Shown here in pieces: positions 8,770-18,021 of a stretch of 64,000 bases of DNA. The notes under the pieces are model-generated. The model ran no database searches. It was not told where the DNA came from and was given only the letters and a program-made list of their open reading frames with translations. A program made the position numbers and the translations under genes. Location: positions 1,190,001 to 1,254,000 of the forward strand of contig NZ_AP019700.1 in NCBI RefSeq assembly GCF_006738645.1, read 5' to 3'. Source of the DNA: Stella humosa. GTDB taxonomy: Bacteria > Pseudomonadota > Alphaproteobacteria > ATCC43930 > Allostellaceae. Each line of letters begins with the position of its first letter. Within the stretch, counting starts at the first letter, position 1.

Positions 8770-9852
8770 TCAGCGCGCGAGCAGCCAGCGGGAGAAGCGT
8801 TCCTCCACGGCCGCACCGTTCTCGGCCCACCACTCGTCGCTGGTCCAGGCGACCTTCGGCAGGTTCTCGGGCGACGTCGGGAAGTACTTCAGCGCCGCCT
8901 TGTCCACATAGTCCCAGGACTTGGGATGGGTGCCGGGATAGCCCACCCGCTCGGCATAGGCCGCCTGGAGCTTGGGATCATTCATGAGCGCCAGCATCTT
9001 CTGGCCCCAATAGGCGTTCGGCGTGCCCTTGACGACGCCGAAGGTGCCGATCTTCGTCATGGCGCCGCCCCAGGCGACGTCGATGCCGGATTCATCGCGC
9101 TGGAGCTTGTAGAAGCGGCCGTTCCAGCCGCTGGTCATGATCACCTCGCGGTCGATCAGGAGCTGGGCCGGCTGCTGGCCGGTCGACCACCAGACCGAGA
9201 TGTGCGGCTTGATCTCGTCGAGCTTCTTGAAGGCGCGGTCGACATCGAGCGGGTAGAGCTTGTCGGTGGCCACGCCATCGGCCATCAGGGCGAATTCCAG
9301 GTTGTCGATGGCGCGCGCGCGCAGCGAGCGCGGGCCCGGGAACTTCTTCACGTCCCAGAAGTCGGCCCAGTTGGTCGGGTACTGGCCGTTCTTGAAGGCG
9401 TCCTTGCGATATCCGAGCGCGGTCGAATAGACGCCGCGCGCCAGCGTCACCTTGCGCTCCTTCATGGGGCTCGGCAGCGCGTCCATGTCGACGATCTTGC
9501 GGTCGATCGGCTCGAACAGGCCCAGCTTCTCGGCGCGGATCGCCTCTTCGCCGCCGACCTCGGAGATGGTCCATTCGATATTGCCGCTCTCGACCATCGC
9601 CCGCAGCTTGGCGAGGTTGACCGGCCCGCTCTCCACCACCTTGATGCCGTAGAGCTTCTCGAACTCGGCATAGTAGATCGCCCGGGTGGCGACCATGGTG
9701 TCGCCGATCGAGGCGTTGACGACGATCTGCCGCGGCTTGGGCGGCTCCTGCGCCGTGGCCGCCAGCGGCAGGCCGGAGGTGGCCAGGCCCGCGGCCAGCC
9801 ACAGGCCCAGTCGTCCGGCCGATCGCCGGGTGATGTGCTTCATGTCAGGCAT
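8770..9852 (-). CDS. ABC transporter substrate-binding protein, spermidine/putrescine type
   Basis: About 360 residues with a twin-arginine-like export signal, MKHITRRSAGRLGLWLAAGL, and cleavage near ATAQ-EPP. The mature part begins with PRQIVVNASIGDTMVATRAI and resembles PotD/FbpA-like (SBP_bac_8) receptors that bind ligand in the periplasm. An ATG at 9843 (MKHITRR) is an alternative start. It is the first ABC gene after the acyl-CoA synthetase gene (37 bases apart) and heads the SBP-ATPase-permease-permease order. Ligand unknown. Confidence 0.9.
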   Translation of the reverse strand: MPDMKHITRRSAGRLGLWLAAGLATSGLPLAATAQEPPKPRQIVVNASIGDTMVATRAIYYAEFEKLYGIKVVESGPVNLAKLRAMVESGNIEWTISEVGGEEAIRAEKLGLFEPIDRKIVDMDALPSPMKERKVTLARGVYSTALGYRKDAFKNGQYPTNWADFWDVKKFPGPRSLRARAIDNLEFALMADGVATDKLYPLDVDRAFKKLDEIKPHISVWWSTGQQPAQLLIDREVIMTSGWNGRFYKLQRDESGIDVAWGGAMTKIGTFGVVKGTPNAYWGQKMLALMNDPKLQAAYAERVGYPGTHPKSWDYVDKAALKYFPTSPENLPKVAWTSDEWWAENGAAVEERFSRWLLAR

Positions 9853-9889
9853 GGCGTTCCCTCCTTGGGCTTCTCTGGGGACAGGCTTC

Positions 9890-12001
9890 TCAGGGGACCG
9901 AAGATCCGGCGACGACCACGACGTCGACCGCGACCGCGGCCTCGGTGGTGACGATGACGGGGTTGAGGTCGACTTCCTTCAGGCGGCCGCCGCCCGCGGC
10001 GGCCAGGCGGCCGACGGCGACCAGCAGGTCGATCAGTCGGTCGCGCGCCAGCACCCGGCCGCGATATCCGGCCAGGATGCCCTTGGGGTCGAGGCGGGCG
10101 ACCATGGCGTCGGCCTGGGCTGGCGTGATCGGCGCCATTTCGATGACCGGCGGGCCCATGGCCTCGGCATAGATGCCGCCGAAGCCCAGGATGACGGCCG
10201 GCCCGACATCGGGGTCGACCTTGACGCCGACGATCAGTTCCAGCCCGTCCGCCACCATCTCCTGGGCGCGCAGCCCGGACAGGCCCGGCGTGCGGGCGGC
10301 CATGGCCTCCGCCGCGGCGGCCAGCACCGGCCGGTCGGCCAGACCCAGCACGACCAGGCCGGCCTCGGACTTGTGCAGGCAGCCGGGCAGGTCGCCCTTG
10401 AGCGCCACCGGGAAGCGCAGCGCGCCGCTGGCCGCGACCAGCGCTTCCGGCGTGTCGCCCGCGGCCTCGCGCACGAACGGCACGCCGAAGCGGTCCAGCA
10501 GGTCGCGCGCGGCACCATCGTCCAGGGCGCCGGCCGGCAGGGACGGGAGGGCGGCGGCGGTGCCATCCGTCGCCGTGGGCGCCGGCGCCAGGGCGGCATG
10601 GTCGTAGAAGGCGCGCAGCGCGCTCAAGGCGGTGTGCGGGTCGGTGCAGGTCAGCACGTCCTGCTGGCGCAGCGCCGCCAGCACCGGCTCCACCATCGGC
10701 CCAGCCTGCCAGCAGACGAGGTGCGGGCCGGCAGCCTGGCGGGCGAACTGCGGCAGGCCGTCGACGATGTCCTCCATGTAGCTGAACAGCGTCTCGGCAT
10801 AGATGGTGGCGCCGACATCGGGCTCGGCGTCCATGATCTCCAGCGTGCGCAGCACGTCGAGATAGCCCGCGCGCGGCCGGCCGCGGCCGCCGGCGTCGAT
10901 CGGGTTGGCCGGGTTCTGCTGGTTGGTCTCGGCCTTGATGCGGGCGACGGTGGGGGGCGAGAAGCTGGCCGCGCGCAGCCCATGGTCATGGATGCGGTCG
11001 CCGAAGGCCGCGGCATAGCCGCCGGACAGCGACACCACGCCAACGCCGGTGCCAGGCCGCGCGCGATGGCGCGACAGGATCATGCCGCCGACCAGCAGGT
11101 CGTCCAGGTCGTCGACCACGACGATGCCGTGGCGGCGATAGGCGGCGTCCTTCACCTGCCGGTCGCCCACGATGCGCCCGCTGTGCGACTGGGCGGCGGC
11201 CGCGCCGGCGGCCGAGCGGCCGGGCTGAAGCAGCAAAACCGGCTTGCCGCGTGCCTGGGCTAGGCGCCCCATCGCCAGCAGGGCGGCGTAGTCGGCGACG
11301 GATTCCGCATAGATGCCGATGACCTTGGTCGCCGGGTCCTCGATCATGAAGCGCATGTAGTCGGGCGTCGTCAGGTCGAACTCGCCGCCGCTGGAGACGA
11401 GGTGGCTGAAGCCGCCGCCCAGCTTGCGCGCGCGCTCGATCAGCGACGAGACGATGCCGCCGCTCTGCGAGATGATGCCGACGGGGCCGCGCGGCAGGCC
11501 GGTCTCGTCGACCGCGGTCGAGATGGTGGCGGCCGCCCCCGTCTCGGGCGAGACGATGCCGACGCATTGCTGGCCGACGATGCGCGGCCAGCCGCTGTGG
11601 GCCAGCGCCAGGATCTCCTGCGCCAGCCGGTCGGCATCGGGCGAACCCTTGGGCACGATGTCGCCCACCGCGATGAAGAAGCCGGCCCCGCGGCACGAGC
11701 GATAGACGTCGAGCAGGCGGTCCGGGCCGACGAAGGCCATGACGACGTCGATCGGCTCGGCCACGTCGTCGATCGAGGCGACGCAGGGATGGCCGAAGAC
11801 GGTCTGGTACTTGGGGTTGATGGGCAGGATGCGGCCCTGGAATCCGGCCCACATGGTCGCCTGCAGCGAGCGCGCGACGTTGCGGCCGGGGTCCTCGCTG
11901 GCGCCGACGAAGGCGATCGTGCGCGGGTCGAAAAGGCGCCGCAGGTCGGCCGGGCTGTCGCCCGTGGCCGAAGCGCGTGCTGTCTGGGGGTAAGCCGCCA
12001 T
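9890..12001 (-). CDS. ADP-forming acyl-CoA synthetase / acetate-CoA ligase family protein
   Basis: 703 residues, a fused alpha-beta form. Residues about 20-150 are a CoA-binding Rossmann domain (FDPRTIAFVGASEDPGRNVA). Residues about 170-330 are the succinyl-CoA-ligase-like part with GIISQSGGIVSSLI and AQSHSGRIVGD. The C-terminal third, from about residue 490, is an ATP-grasp domain ending in LAAAGGGRLKEVDLNPVIV. Such enzymes interconvert acyl-CoA plus ADP with acid plus ATP, or activate organic acids. As first gene of the importer operon it may process an imported acid or a breakdown product; that link is inference. Confidence 0.87.
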   Translation of the reverse strand: MAAYPQTARASATGDSPADLRRLFDPRTIAFVGASEDPGRNVARSLQATMWAGFQGRILPINPKYQTVFGHPCVASIDDVAEPIDVVMAFVGPDRLLDVYRSCRGAGFFIAVGDIVPKGSPDADRLAQEILALAHSGWPRIVGQQCVGIVSPETGAAATISTAVDETGLPRGPVGIISQSGGIVSSLIERARKLGGGFSHLVSSGGEFDLTTPDYMRFMIEDPATKVIGIYAESVADYAALLAMGRLAQARGKPVLLLQPGRSAAGAAAAQSHSGRIVGDRQVKDAAYRRHGIVVVDDLDDLLVGGMILSRHRARPGTGVGVVSLSGGYAAAFGDRIHDHGLRAASFSPPTVARIKAETNQQNPANPIDAGGRGRPRAGYLDVLRTLEIMDAEPDVGATIYAETLFSYMEDIVDGLPQFARQAAGPHLVCWQAGPMVEPVLAALRQQDVLTCTDPHTALSALRAFYDHAALAPAPTATDGTAAALPSLPAGALDDGAARDLLDRFGVPFVREAAGDTPEALVAASGALRFPVALKGDLPGCLHKSEAGLVVLGLADRPVLAAAAEAMAARTPGLSGLRAQEMVADGLELIVGVKVDPDVGPAVILGFGGIYAEAMGPPVIEMAPITPAQADAMVARLDPKGILAGYRGRVLARDRLIDLLVAVGRLAAAGGGRLKEVDLNPVIVTTEAAVAVDVVVVAGSSVP

Positions 12002-12094
12002 CGTCCGTCCTGGTCCCGCCCTCGGCTCTGCCCATGCCTGGGTCTGTGGCCCAAGGGTGGGTCTGCCGGCGCTTCCCGGTCAAGTGGCCGACTG

Positions 12095-12118
12095 GTTATG
12101 TCGCATTTCCAAAATAAC
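12095..12118. promoter_or_regulatory. Dyad upstream of the acyl-CoA synthetase operon
   Basis: In an otherwise GC-rich gap there is a locally AT-rich stretch with inverted arms GTTAT and ATAAC separated by 14 bases, about 94 bases before the synthetase start at 12001. The position suits an operator or promoter for the minus-strand importer operon, possibly bound by its LysR regulator. The arms are only five bases, so chance is a real alternative. Confidence 0.3.
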
Positions 12119-12215
12119 ATGGGCGGCTGCACCGCAATGGTGCGCCGCCCAATTACTTCGCGCCTGCGAGACAAGGCGAAAGGATATCTCTGGTCACGCC
12201 CGGTGTCGACAGCGG

Positions 12216-12239
12216 GCCGGGAAGGGTATCCTTCCCGGC
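12216..12239 (-). terminator. Hairpin after the family-5 binding-protein gene
   Basis: A perfect 10-base-pair stem (GCCGGGAAGG against CCTTCCCGGC) with a four-base loop, 15 bases past the stop of the binding-protein gene that ends at 12254. No U-tract follows on the minus strand, so it may protect the 3' end or pause transcription rather than terminate fully. Confidence 0.45.
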
Positions 12240-12253
12240 TGCCCGTCGGGCGT

Positions 12254-13951
12254 TCAGCTTGCCCAGTACCAGGTGTTGATGTTCCAGCAGTTGGAACGAT
12301 AGTTGACGTTGGGTTCGTAGCCGATGAGGTTGACCTTGGTGCCCTCGGTCTGGCTCGGCTGGAATATCGGCAGCAGCGGCAGGTCGGCGCGGAAGATTTC
12401 CTGCACCTTCAGGTAGTTCTTCTTTCGCTGCTCGCGATCGACCAGGCCGACGCTTTCCTTCAGGATCGCGTCCACCTCGGCATTGGCATACTGCATGGTA
12501 TTGGCGCCGGTGCCCGTCTTCACCGGAATGGCCCAACTGCCGAGCCGGTCGCTGACGTCGGGGTCGGAGCCGACGCCGAAGGCCGAGCCGACGATGACCG
12601 TGTCCCACTCGCTCTTGCGCCAGTAGTCGCCCCACATGACGGCAGGCGGCAGGTTCTTGATCGACAGGTTGACGCCGATGGCCTTCCAGCCCTGCTGCAC
12701 GAACTGCTGCGTCTGCTCGCGCAGATGGTTGCCGGCCGTGGTGGAGTTGCTGAATTCCAGCTTCACGCCGTTCTTCTCGCGCACGCCGCCGGCACCCGGC
12801 TTCCAGCCGGCATCGTCCAGCAGTTTCCTGGCTCCGGCCGCGTCGAACTTGTGGGCGGGCAGGCTGGCGTTGTAGGCCCAGGATTGCTGCGGCAGGTAGG
12901 TCTCGGTCGGCCGATGGGCGCCGTAGTAGATCTCCTTGATGATCGTTTCCTTGTCGATCGCCATGTAGAGCGCCTGGCGGACGGCCAGTTCCTGGAACTG
13001 CGGCCGGCCGTTGTTGAGCGACAGGCTTTCCAGGAACGGCATCGGCGCCCGGAAGAGCTTGACCGTCTTGACCTTGCTCACTTCCTCGAAATTGTCCGGC
13101 GTGATGCCCTGGATGCCGACGGCGTCGACGGCGCCGGTCATGAACTGCGTCTTCAGGACGATCAGGTCGGGGATGTACTTGAAGATCAGCTTCTCGACAT
13201 ACGGACCCTCGCCGTAGAACTTGTCGTTGGCCTCCAGCAGCAGGTAGTCGCCGGGCCGGCGCTCGCCCCACTTGAAGGGGCCGGTGCCGACCGGCTTGTT
13301 GTTGAACGGCGAATCCTTGGGGTCGCCGCCCGCACCCAGGATGTGCTTGGGCACGATCATGGTCCAGGCGACGATCGAGAAGTAGGGCGCGAAGAAGCGC
13401 TCCATCTTCCAGGTGATCTCGGTCGGGCTGACGACCTGGATGTCGCGGACCAGATTGTGGCCGTTGCGGCTGAAGGCGGGGAAGTCCGGCTTCTGGATCA
13501 GCTCGATGGTGTACTTCACGTCCTCGGCGGTGAAGGGCGCGCCGTCGTGCCAGGTCACGCCGGAACGCAGCTTCACCTTCCAGGTCAGGCCGTCGGCCGA
13601 CAGTCCGCCATTCGCGACGGTCGGAATCTCGGCCGCCAGCTCCGGCACCAGGGTGCCTTTGGAATCCAGCGACCAGAGCGGGCTGAAGAGGTTGAGGTGG
13701 ACGCCGTCATCGACCTCGATGCGGGCGCGCAGCGGGTTGAAGACGGTCGGCTCCTGTGACAGGCCGACGACGATCTGGCCCTTGCGGGTGCCCTTGGGCG
13801 GCTTGGCCGCGGCGGCTTGGGCCCAGGCGCCCTGGCCGGTCGGCATGGCCGCGGCCAGGGATCCCGCCGCCGCCATGCCCAGGAAGGTCCGTCGCGGCAG
13901 CATCAGATTGGCAAGGCCGCGGCGGGCCGGGTCGTCGTCGCGCTCGTTCAT
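12254..13951 (-). CDS. Family-5 extracellular solute-binding protein (peptide/opine/nickel type)
   Basis: 565 residues with a twin-arginine signal, PRRTFLGMAAAGSLAAA, near residue 19. The mature part has typical SBP_bac_5 features: DGLTWKVKLRSGVTWHDGAP, FTAEDVKYTIELI and AVRQALYMAIDKETII. It binds oligopeptides or other bulky ligands in the periplasm for an ABC importer, but no family-5 permease or ATPase gene is nearby. It lies 75 bases downstream of the TauD-like dioxygenase gene on the same strand and probably shares its transcript, so the ligand may be the dioxygenase substrate or a relative. Confidence 0.9.
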   Translation of the reverse strand: MNERDDDPARRGLANLMLPRRTFLGMAAAGSLAAAMPTGQGAWAQAAAAKPPKGTRKGQIVVGLSQEPTVFNPLRARIEVDDGVHLNLFSPLWSLDSKGTLVPELAAEIPTVANGGLSADGLTWKVKLRSGVTWHDGAPFTAEDVKYTIELIQKPDFPAFSRNGHNLVRDIQVVSPTEITWKMERFFAPYFSIVAWTMIVPKHILGAGGDPKDSPFNNKPVGTGPFKWGERRPGDYLLLEANDKFYGEGPYVEKLIFKYIPDLIVLKTQFMTGAVDAVGIQGITPDNFEEVSKVKTVKLFRAPMPFLESLSLNNGRPQFQELAVRQALYMAIDKETIIKEIYYGAHRPTETYLPQQSWAYNASLPAHKFDAAGARKLLDDAGWKPGAGGVREKNGVKLEFSNSTTAGNHLREQTQQFVQQGWKAIGVNLSIKNLPPAVMWGDYWRKSEWDTVIVGSAFGVGSDPDVSDRLGSWAIPVKTGTGANTMQYANAEVDAILKESVGLVDREQRKKNYLKVQEIFRADLPLLPIFQPSQTEGTKVNLIGYEPNVNYRSNCWNINTWYWAS

Positions 13952-14026
13952 CGGTTGCCTCGTCTGTTCGGGTTTTCTCTTTTTATTGTGGTCCTGTCGG
14001 GGGCTCCTGTCAGCCCACCGAGATTG

Positions 14027-15187
14027 TCAGCCCACCGCAACCTGGGGCTCGGGCTGCCAGTCGGCGGCACTGCGATAGCGCTGCGACGGGGCCTGACGCG
14101 GCATCACCGTCTGGGCGCGGCGGCGCTCTTCCTGCTCGGCCTGGAGGGTCGCCAGGTACTTGGTCGGCATGTCCATGTAGGGGGTGCGCCGCTTCACCCA
14201 GTGATGGCAGTCCTCCAGCGTCATGAAGATCTGGTCGGCCGGGCGGGCCGGCCATTCCGGCACGTGCAGCCACAGCCGCAGCATGTGGCGGCGGCGCGAC
14301 ACGTCGTCATGGTCCTCGTAGTTGGTCCGCCCGTGCATGATCGAGCGGTTGTTGAGGAACTGGATGTCGCCTTCCTCGAAATTCATGTCGAGGAAGAACT
14401 CCTCGGTCTGGGCGACGCGCTGCATCAGGTCGAAGGCCTCGACCTCGGCCTCGGACAGCTTCACCCCGCCATGATGGACGGCATAGCGCAGGCAGCCCGT
14501 GTCGATGACGCAGCTAATGCGGCCGTCGCGCTGGCCGAACACGGGGATGCGCTCCACGCTCTGGGCCGGCGACAGGGAATGCTGGGCGTCCAACTCGTGG
14601 TTGCGGTGGTAGTAGCCGCGCACCAGCACGTCGAGCAGGTCCGGCCGGGTGTCGGCCAGGTGGTTGTAGAGGGCGGCCACGCTGACGATGCGGCTGGCCC
14701 CGCCCGACTTGGCGGCGCGCAGGCACATCAGCGAGACGATGTCGCAGGCCGACCCGTCGATGTGGAAGTGCTGGCCGCCGCCGGCATTGTAGCCGCGCAC
14801 CTTCTCGACCACGTCCGAGATGTCGATGACGCTGCCCAGCAACTGGCCCTGCCACGACTGCGCCAGCGGCCGGCCGAGATGGGCGCCAAGCCCGATATAG
14901 ACCCGCGCCATGTCGTCGGCCGAATAGCGATCGCGCGGGAAGCCGCGCAGCAGCACGACGCCGCGGCCGTCCAGCAACTCGTCGCGCAGGCGGTTCAGGG
15001 TCGGGCCCATGGTCGGCAGCACGAAGCTGTCGCGGGTGATCGCGGGGATGTCGCTGTCGCCGACCGACTTCAGGGCGGCATCGATCTCCGCCACCTCAGT
15101 GTCGGTGAAGCGGTGCATCATCTCGGTCCGATAGTCGATCTCCGAGCCCTTCCAGGCCGCCCGCGTCTCAATCTTCTCATGCGCCAT
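14027..15187 (-). CDS. TauD/TfdA family Fe(II)/2-oxoglutarate dioxygenase
   Basis: 386 residues from ATG at 15187 (MAHEKIETRAAWKGSEIDYR). The iron site is visible as HFHIDGS (His-x-Asp) and the distal histidine in NNRSIMHGRTNYED, with a downstream Arg for 2-oxoglutarate in RRRHMLRLWLH. These enzymes hydroxylate organic substrates such as taurine, gamma-butyrobetaine or 2,4-D while decarboxylating 2-oxoglutarate. Divergent from an amidohydrolase-fold and CoA-ligase pair across a 215-base shared promoter region and followed by a binding-protein gene, it looks like part of a catabolic unit of unknown substrate. The N-terminal ATG at 15241 is less likely. Confidence 0.88.
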   Translation of the reverse strand: MAHEKIETRAAWKGSEIDYRTEMMHRFTDTEVAEIDAALKSVGDSDIPAITRDSFVLPTMGPTLNRLRDELLDGRGVVLLRGFPRDRYSADDMARVYIGLGAHLGRPLAQSWQGQLLGSVIDISDVVEKVRGYNAGGGQHFHIDGSACDIVSLMCLRAAKSGGASRIVSVAALYNHLADTRPDLLDVLVRGYYHRNHELDAQHSLSPAQSVERIPVFGQRDGRISCVIDTGCLRYAVHHGGVKLSEAEVEAFDLMQRVAQTEEFFLDMNFEEGDIQFLNNRSIMHGRTNYEDHDDVSRRRHMLRLWLHVPEWPARPADQIFMTLEDCHHWVKRRTPYMDMPTKYLATLQAEQEERRRAQTVMPRQAPSQRYRSAADWQPEPQVAVG

Positions 15188-15402
15188 GCTGTCGCTCCTT
15201 CGGGGTCCGCGCCGGTCCGGCAGGGCCGTTGCGAACATCATGCCAGGACAAAATCATCCCCGATCACCCGATCAAAGGCAATGACGGTCGCCGACGCACC
15301 CTCATGCCCTGCGGGAAAGACGACATGCCCATTCAGTATTTTCGCCTGGCGGGGGTGGCGCCTATCGTCGATTTCCCCGCCAGCCCAATCCGGAGGCCCT
15401 TG

Positions 15403-16263
15403 ATGGTCATCGACTTCTCCAGCCGCCCGCCCCTGCCGGATTTCGGCGTCCGGGCCAGCCACCTGTCGAACTATCGCCGGGTCTACCGCTCGAGCGAGGC
15501 GGCCGCCGCCGAGTCCGAGGCTGCCGGCGAGGACAAGATGGCGGACTATCTGGCGGCCTATGACGCGGTCGACGCCAAGCACGTCGTCGTGCGCGCCAAG
15601 GACACCGAGACGACCTTCGGCCACAAGACGACCAACGAGTTCGTCGCGGGCTTCTGCAAGGATCATGGCCCGCGCTTCCTCGGCTTTGCCGGCGTCGACC
15701 CGCACAAGGGCATGGCCGCCATCCGCGAGCTGGAGCATGCGGTGAAGGAGCTGGGCCTGCGCGGGCTCAACCTGCAGTGCTTCGAGCACAAGATCGCCAT
15801 CAACGACAAGAAGCTCTACCCACTCTATGCCAAGTGCATCGAGCTGGACATCCCGGTCACGGTGCATTCGAGCATCAACTTCTCGACCGAATGCCTGATG
15901 GAGCATGGCCGGCCGATCCTCCTAGACGAGGTGATGGTGCATTTCCCCGAGCTGCGGGTGGTCGCCGCCCCGCCGGGCTGGCCCTGGGTGCAGGAGCTGA
16001 TCGGCGTCGCCTGGCGCCACAAGAACGTCTTCATCGGCGTCTCGGCGGTCCGGCCGAAGTACCTGGAGGCCGAGGATTCCGGCTACGAGCCGCTCGTGAA
16101 GTACGGCAACTCGATCCTCCAGGACCAGATCATCTTCGGCACCTCGCACCCGCTGCAGCCGATCGGCCGGGCCTTCGACGAGATCCGCGCCCTGCCGCTG
16201 AAGCCCGAGGTCACCCAGAAGTGGGTCTACGGCAACGCCGCCCGCCTCTTGGGGATCGACTGA
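15403..16263 (+). CDS. Amidohydrolase-2 fold protein with missing metal ligands
   Basis: 286 residues from ATG at 15403, chosen because GGAGG sits seven bases upstream; the open frame runs further upstream without conserved sequence. The fold is recognisable as the amidohydrolase_2 (COG2159) TIM barrel: FLGFAGVDPHKGMAAIRELE, GLRGLNLQCFEHKIAINDKK, DIPVTVHSS, FPELRVVAA and PEVTQKWVYGNAARLLGID at the C-terminus. The usual N-terminal metal motif (D-x-H-x-H) is replaced by IDFSSRPPLPDFG and the usual G-S-D-x-P near the end by GTSHPLQP. It may be metal-free, use other ligands, or be non-catalytic. It overlaps the CoA-ligase gene by one base. Confidence 0.82.
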   Translation: MVIDFSSRPPLPDFGVRASHLSNYRRVYRSSEAAAAESEAAGEDKMADYLAAYDAVDAKHVVVRAKDTETTFGHKTTNEFVAGFCKDHGPRFLGFAGVDPHKGMAAIRELEHAVKELGLRGLNLQCFEHKIAINDKKLYPLYAKCIELDIPVTVHSSINFSTECLMEHGRPILLDEVMVHFPELRVVAAPPGWPWVQELIGVAWRHKNVFIGVSAVRPKYLEAEDSGYEPLVKYGNSILQDQIIFGTSHPLQPIGRAFDEIRALPLKPEVTQKWVYGNAARLLGID

Positions 16264-17903
16264 TGCATCCCGTCGTCGCCATCGTCCAGGAGCGCCTGCG
16301 CCGGATCGAGCGTGAGCCCTTCTACGCCACCATGGGCGAGCTTCTGGCCGATGCCGCGCGGCGGGATCCCGACCGCCTGGCCATCGTCTTCTTCGAGCGC
16401 GGCCAGCAACTGACCTATGCCGGGCTCGACCGGGCGGTGAACCGGGCGGCCAACGCGCTGGTCGCCATCGGCGTCCGCCGTGGCGACCGGGTGGCGGTGA
16501 TGCTGCCCAACCGGCTGGAGTATCCCGTGACCTGGCTGGCGCTGGCCCGCATCGGCGCGGCGATGATCCCGGTCAACAACGGCTACACCCCGCGCGAGAT
16601 CGCCTATGCGACGACCGACGGCGGCGCCAGCTTCGCCGTCGTCGACGAGACCTGCATGGCGACCTTCCTGGCCGCGCCCGAGCGGCCGGCGGCGCTGACC
16701 GACGACCGCATCGTCGTCGTCGGCACCTCGCCGGTCGGCGGCACGCGCTCGTGGGAACAACTGATCGCCAGCGCGCGCGACAGCTTCACCCCGGCCGAGC
16801 CGGTGACCGGCGACGACCCCATCGGCATCCAGTACACGTCGGGCACCACCGGCCTGCCGAAGGGCTGCCTGCTGCCGCAGAGCTACTGGCTGGTGCTGTG
16901 CCGGTCGGCCAGCGCGCGCACCACCTCGCAGGTGCGCCGGCTGCTGGTGCAGAACCTCTTCTTCTACATGAATGCCCAGTTCCTGCTGCTGACGGCACTC
17001 AACATCGGCGCCACGCTCTACATGGCCGAACGGCCGAGCGCGACGCGCTTCATCGGCTGGATCAAGGAGATCGGCGCCAACTGGTGCATCTTCCCCGAGG
17101 TCGTGCTGAAGCAGCCGGCCGCCTTCGACGACAACCGCACGGCCCTGTCGGAGGTGGCGATGGCTGCCGTCAGCCGCGACGGCCACCGCGAGATCGAGCG
17201 CCGCTTCAACGTCCGCGCGCGCGAGATCTTCGGCATGACCGAGGTCGGCCCCGGCACCTTCATGCCGTTCGAGGTCGAGGACATGGTGGGTTCGGGCTCG
17301 ATCGGGGCGCCGTCGCTGTTCCGCCGCGCCCGCATCCGCGGGCCGGAAGGGCAGGAAGTGGCGCTGGGGGACCCGGGCGAGCTCCAGATCACCGGCCCGT
17401 CGATGCTGAAGCTCTACGTGAACAAGCCCGAGGCGACGGCGCGGTCCTTCGACGGCGAATGGTTCCGCACCGGTGACGTTGCCCGCCAGGACGAACAGGG
17501 CTTCTTCTATATCGTCGGCCGCATCAAGGACATGATCCGGCGTGGCGGCGAGAACATCGCGGCGGTCGAGATCGAGAGCGTCGTGCGCCACCTGCCGGGC
17601 GTCATCGACGCCGCCGTCACCGCCGTCCCCGACGAGACCCGCGGCGAGGAAGTGCGCATCACCATCGAACGGGAAGCCGGCGAGGGCGTAGCGCGCGAGG
17701 CGGGCGACGCCGCCCTGCTGCGCGCGATCATCGCCCATTGCGAAGCCAACCTCGCCCGCTTCAAGATCCCGCGCTACTACGCCTTTGCCGACACGCTGCC
17801 GCGCACGGCCTCCAACAAGCTGGCCAAGCACCAGATCGTGGCGGCCGGCAGCGACCCGCGCGCCGGCACGTTCGACCGCATCGACGGGATCTGGCGGCCC
17901 TAG
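16263..17903 (+). CDS. AMP-dependent acyl-CoA synthetase, CaiC-like
   Basis: 546 residues of the ANL superfamily. The phosphate loop is IQYTSGTTGLPKGCLL; the adenylate motif is FGMTEVGPGTF; the hinge region is GEWFRTGDVARQDEQGFFYI followed by VGRIKDMIRRGGENIAAVEI; the C-terminal catalytic lysine is in ASNKLAKHQ. It activates a carboxylic acid to its AMP ester and then its CoA thioester. The sequence style is closest to crotonobetaine/carnitine-CoA ligases, and a TauD-like enzyme is divergent nearby, so carnitine-like or other quaternary acids are possible but unproven. Start ATG overlaps the preceding stop (ATGA). Confidence 0.9.
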   Translation: MHPVVAIVQERLRRIEREPFYATMGELLADAARRDPDRLAIVFFERGQQLTYAGLDRAVNRAANALVAIGVRRGDRVAVMLPNRLEYPVTWLALARIGAAMIPVNNGYTPREIAYATTDGGASFAVVDETCMATFLAAPERPAALTDDRIVVVGTSPVGGTRSWEQLIASARDSFTPAEPVTGDDPIGIQYTSGTTGLPKGCLLPQSYWLVLCRSASARTTSQVRRLLVQNLFFYMNAQFLLLTALNIGATLYMAERPSATRFIGWIKEIGANWCIFPEVVLKQPAAFDDNRTALSEVAMAAVSRDGHREIERRFNVRAREIFGMTEVGPGTFMPFEVEDMVGSGSIGAPSLFRRARIRGPEGQEVALGDPGELQITGPSMLKLYVNKPEATARSFDGEWFRTGDVARQDEQGFFYIVGRIKDMIRRGGENIAAVEIESVVRHLPGVIDAAVTAVPDETRGEEVRITIEREAGEGVAREAGDAALLRAIIAHCEANLARFKIPRYYAFADTLPRTASNKLAKHQIVAAGSDPRAGTFDRIDGIWRP

Positions 17904-17973
17904 AGCCGGACCCGGCCGTCCCTGCCGACAGGCGAGCCCGCCGTCGCGGGCATTCCGTCGAGGGACGCCAAGG

Positions 17974-17997
17974 CGGCCGGGCAGTCCTGCCCGGCCG
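17974..17997. terminator. Hairpin between convergent genes
   Basis: A 10-base-pair stem (17974-17983 with 17988-17997, core GGCCGGGCA/TGCCCGGCC) with loop GTCC in the 118-base gap between the convergent CoA-ligase and Sel1/SPOR genes. It could serve both directions. There is no T-run on either side. Confidence 0.4.
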
Positions 17998-18021
17998 GTG
18001 CCATCGGGCGTCGTCGATCGC

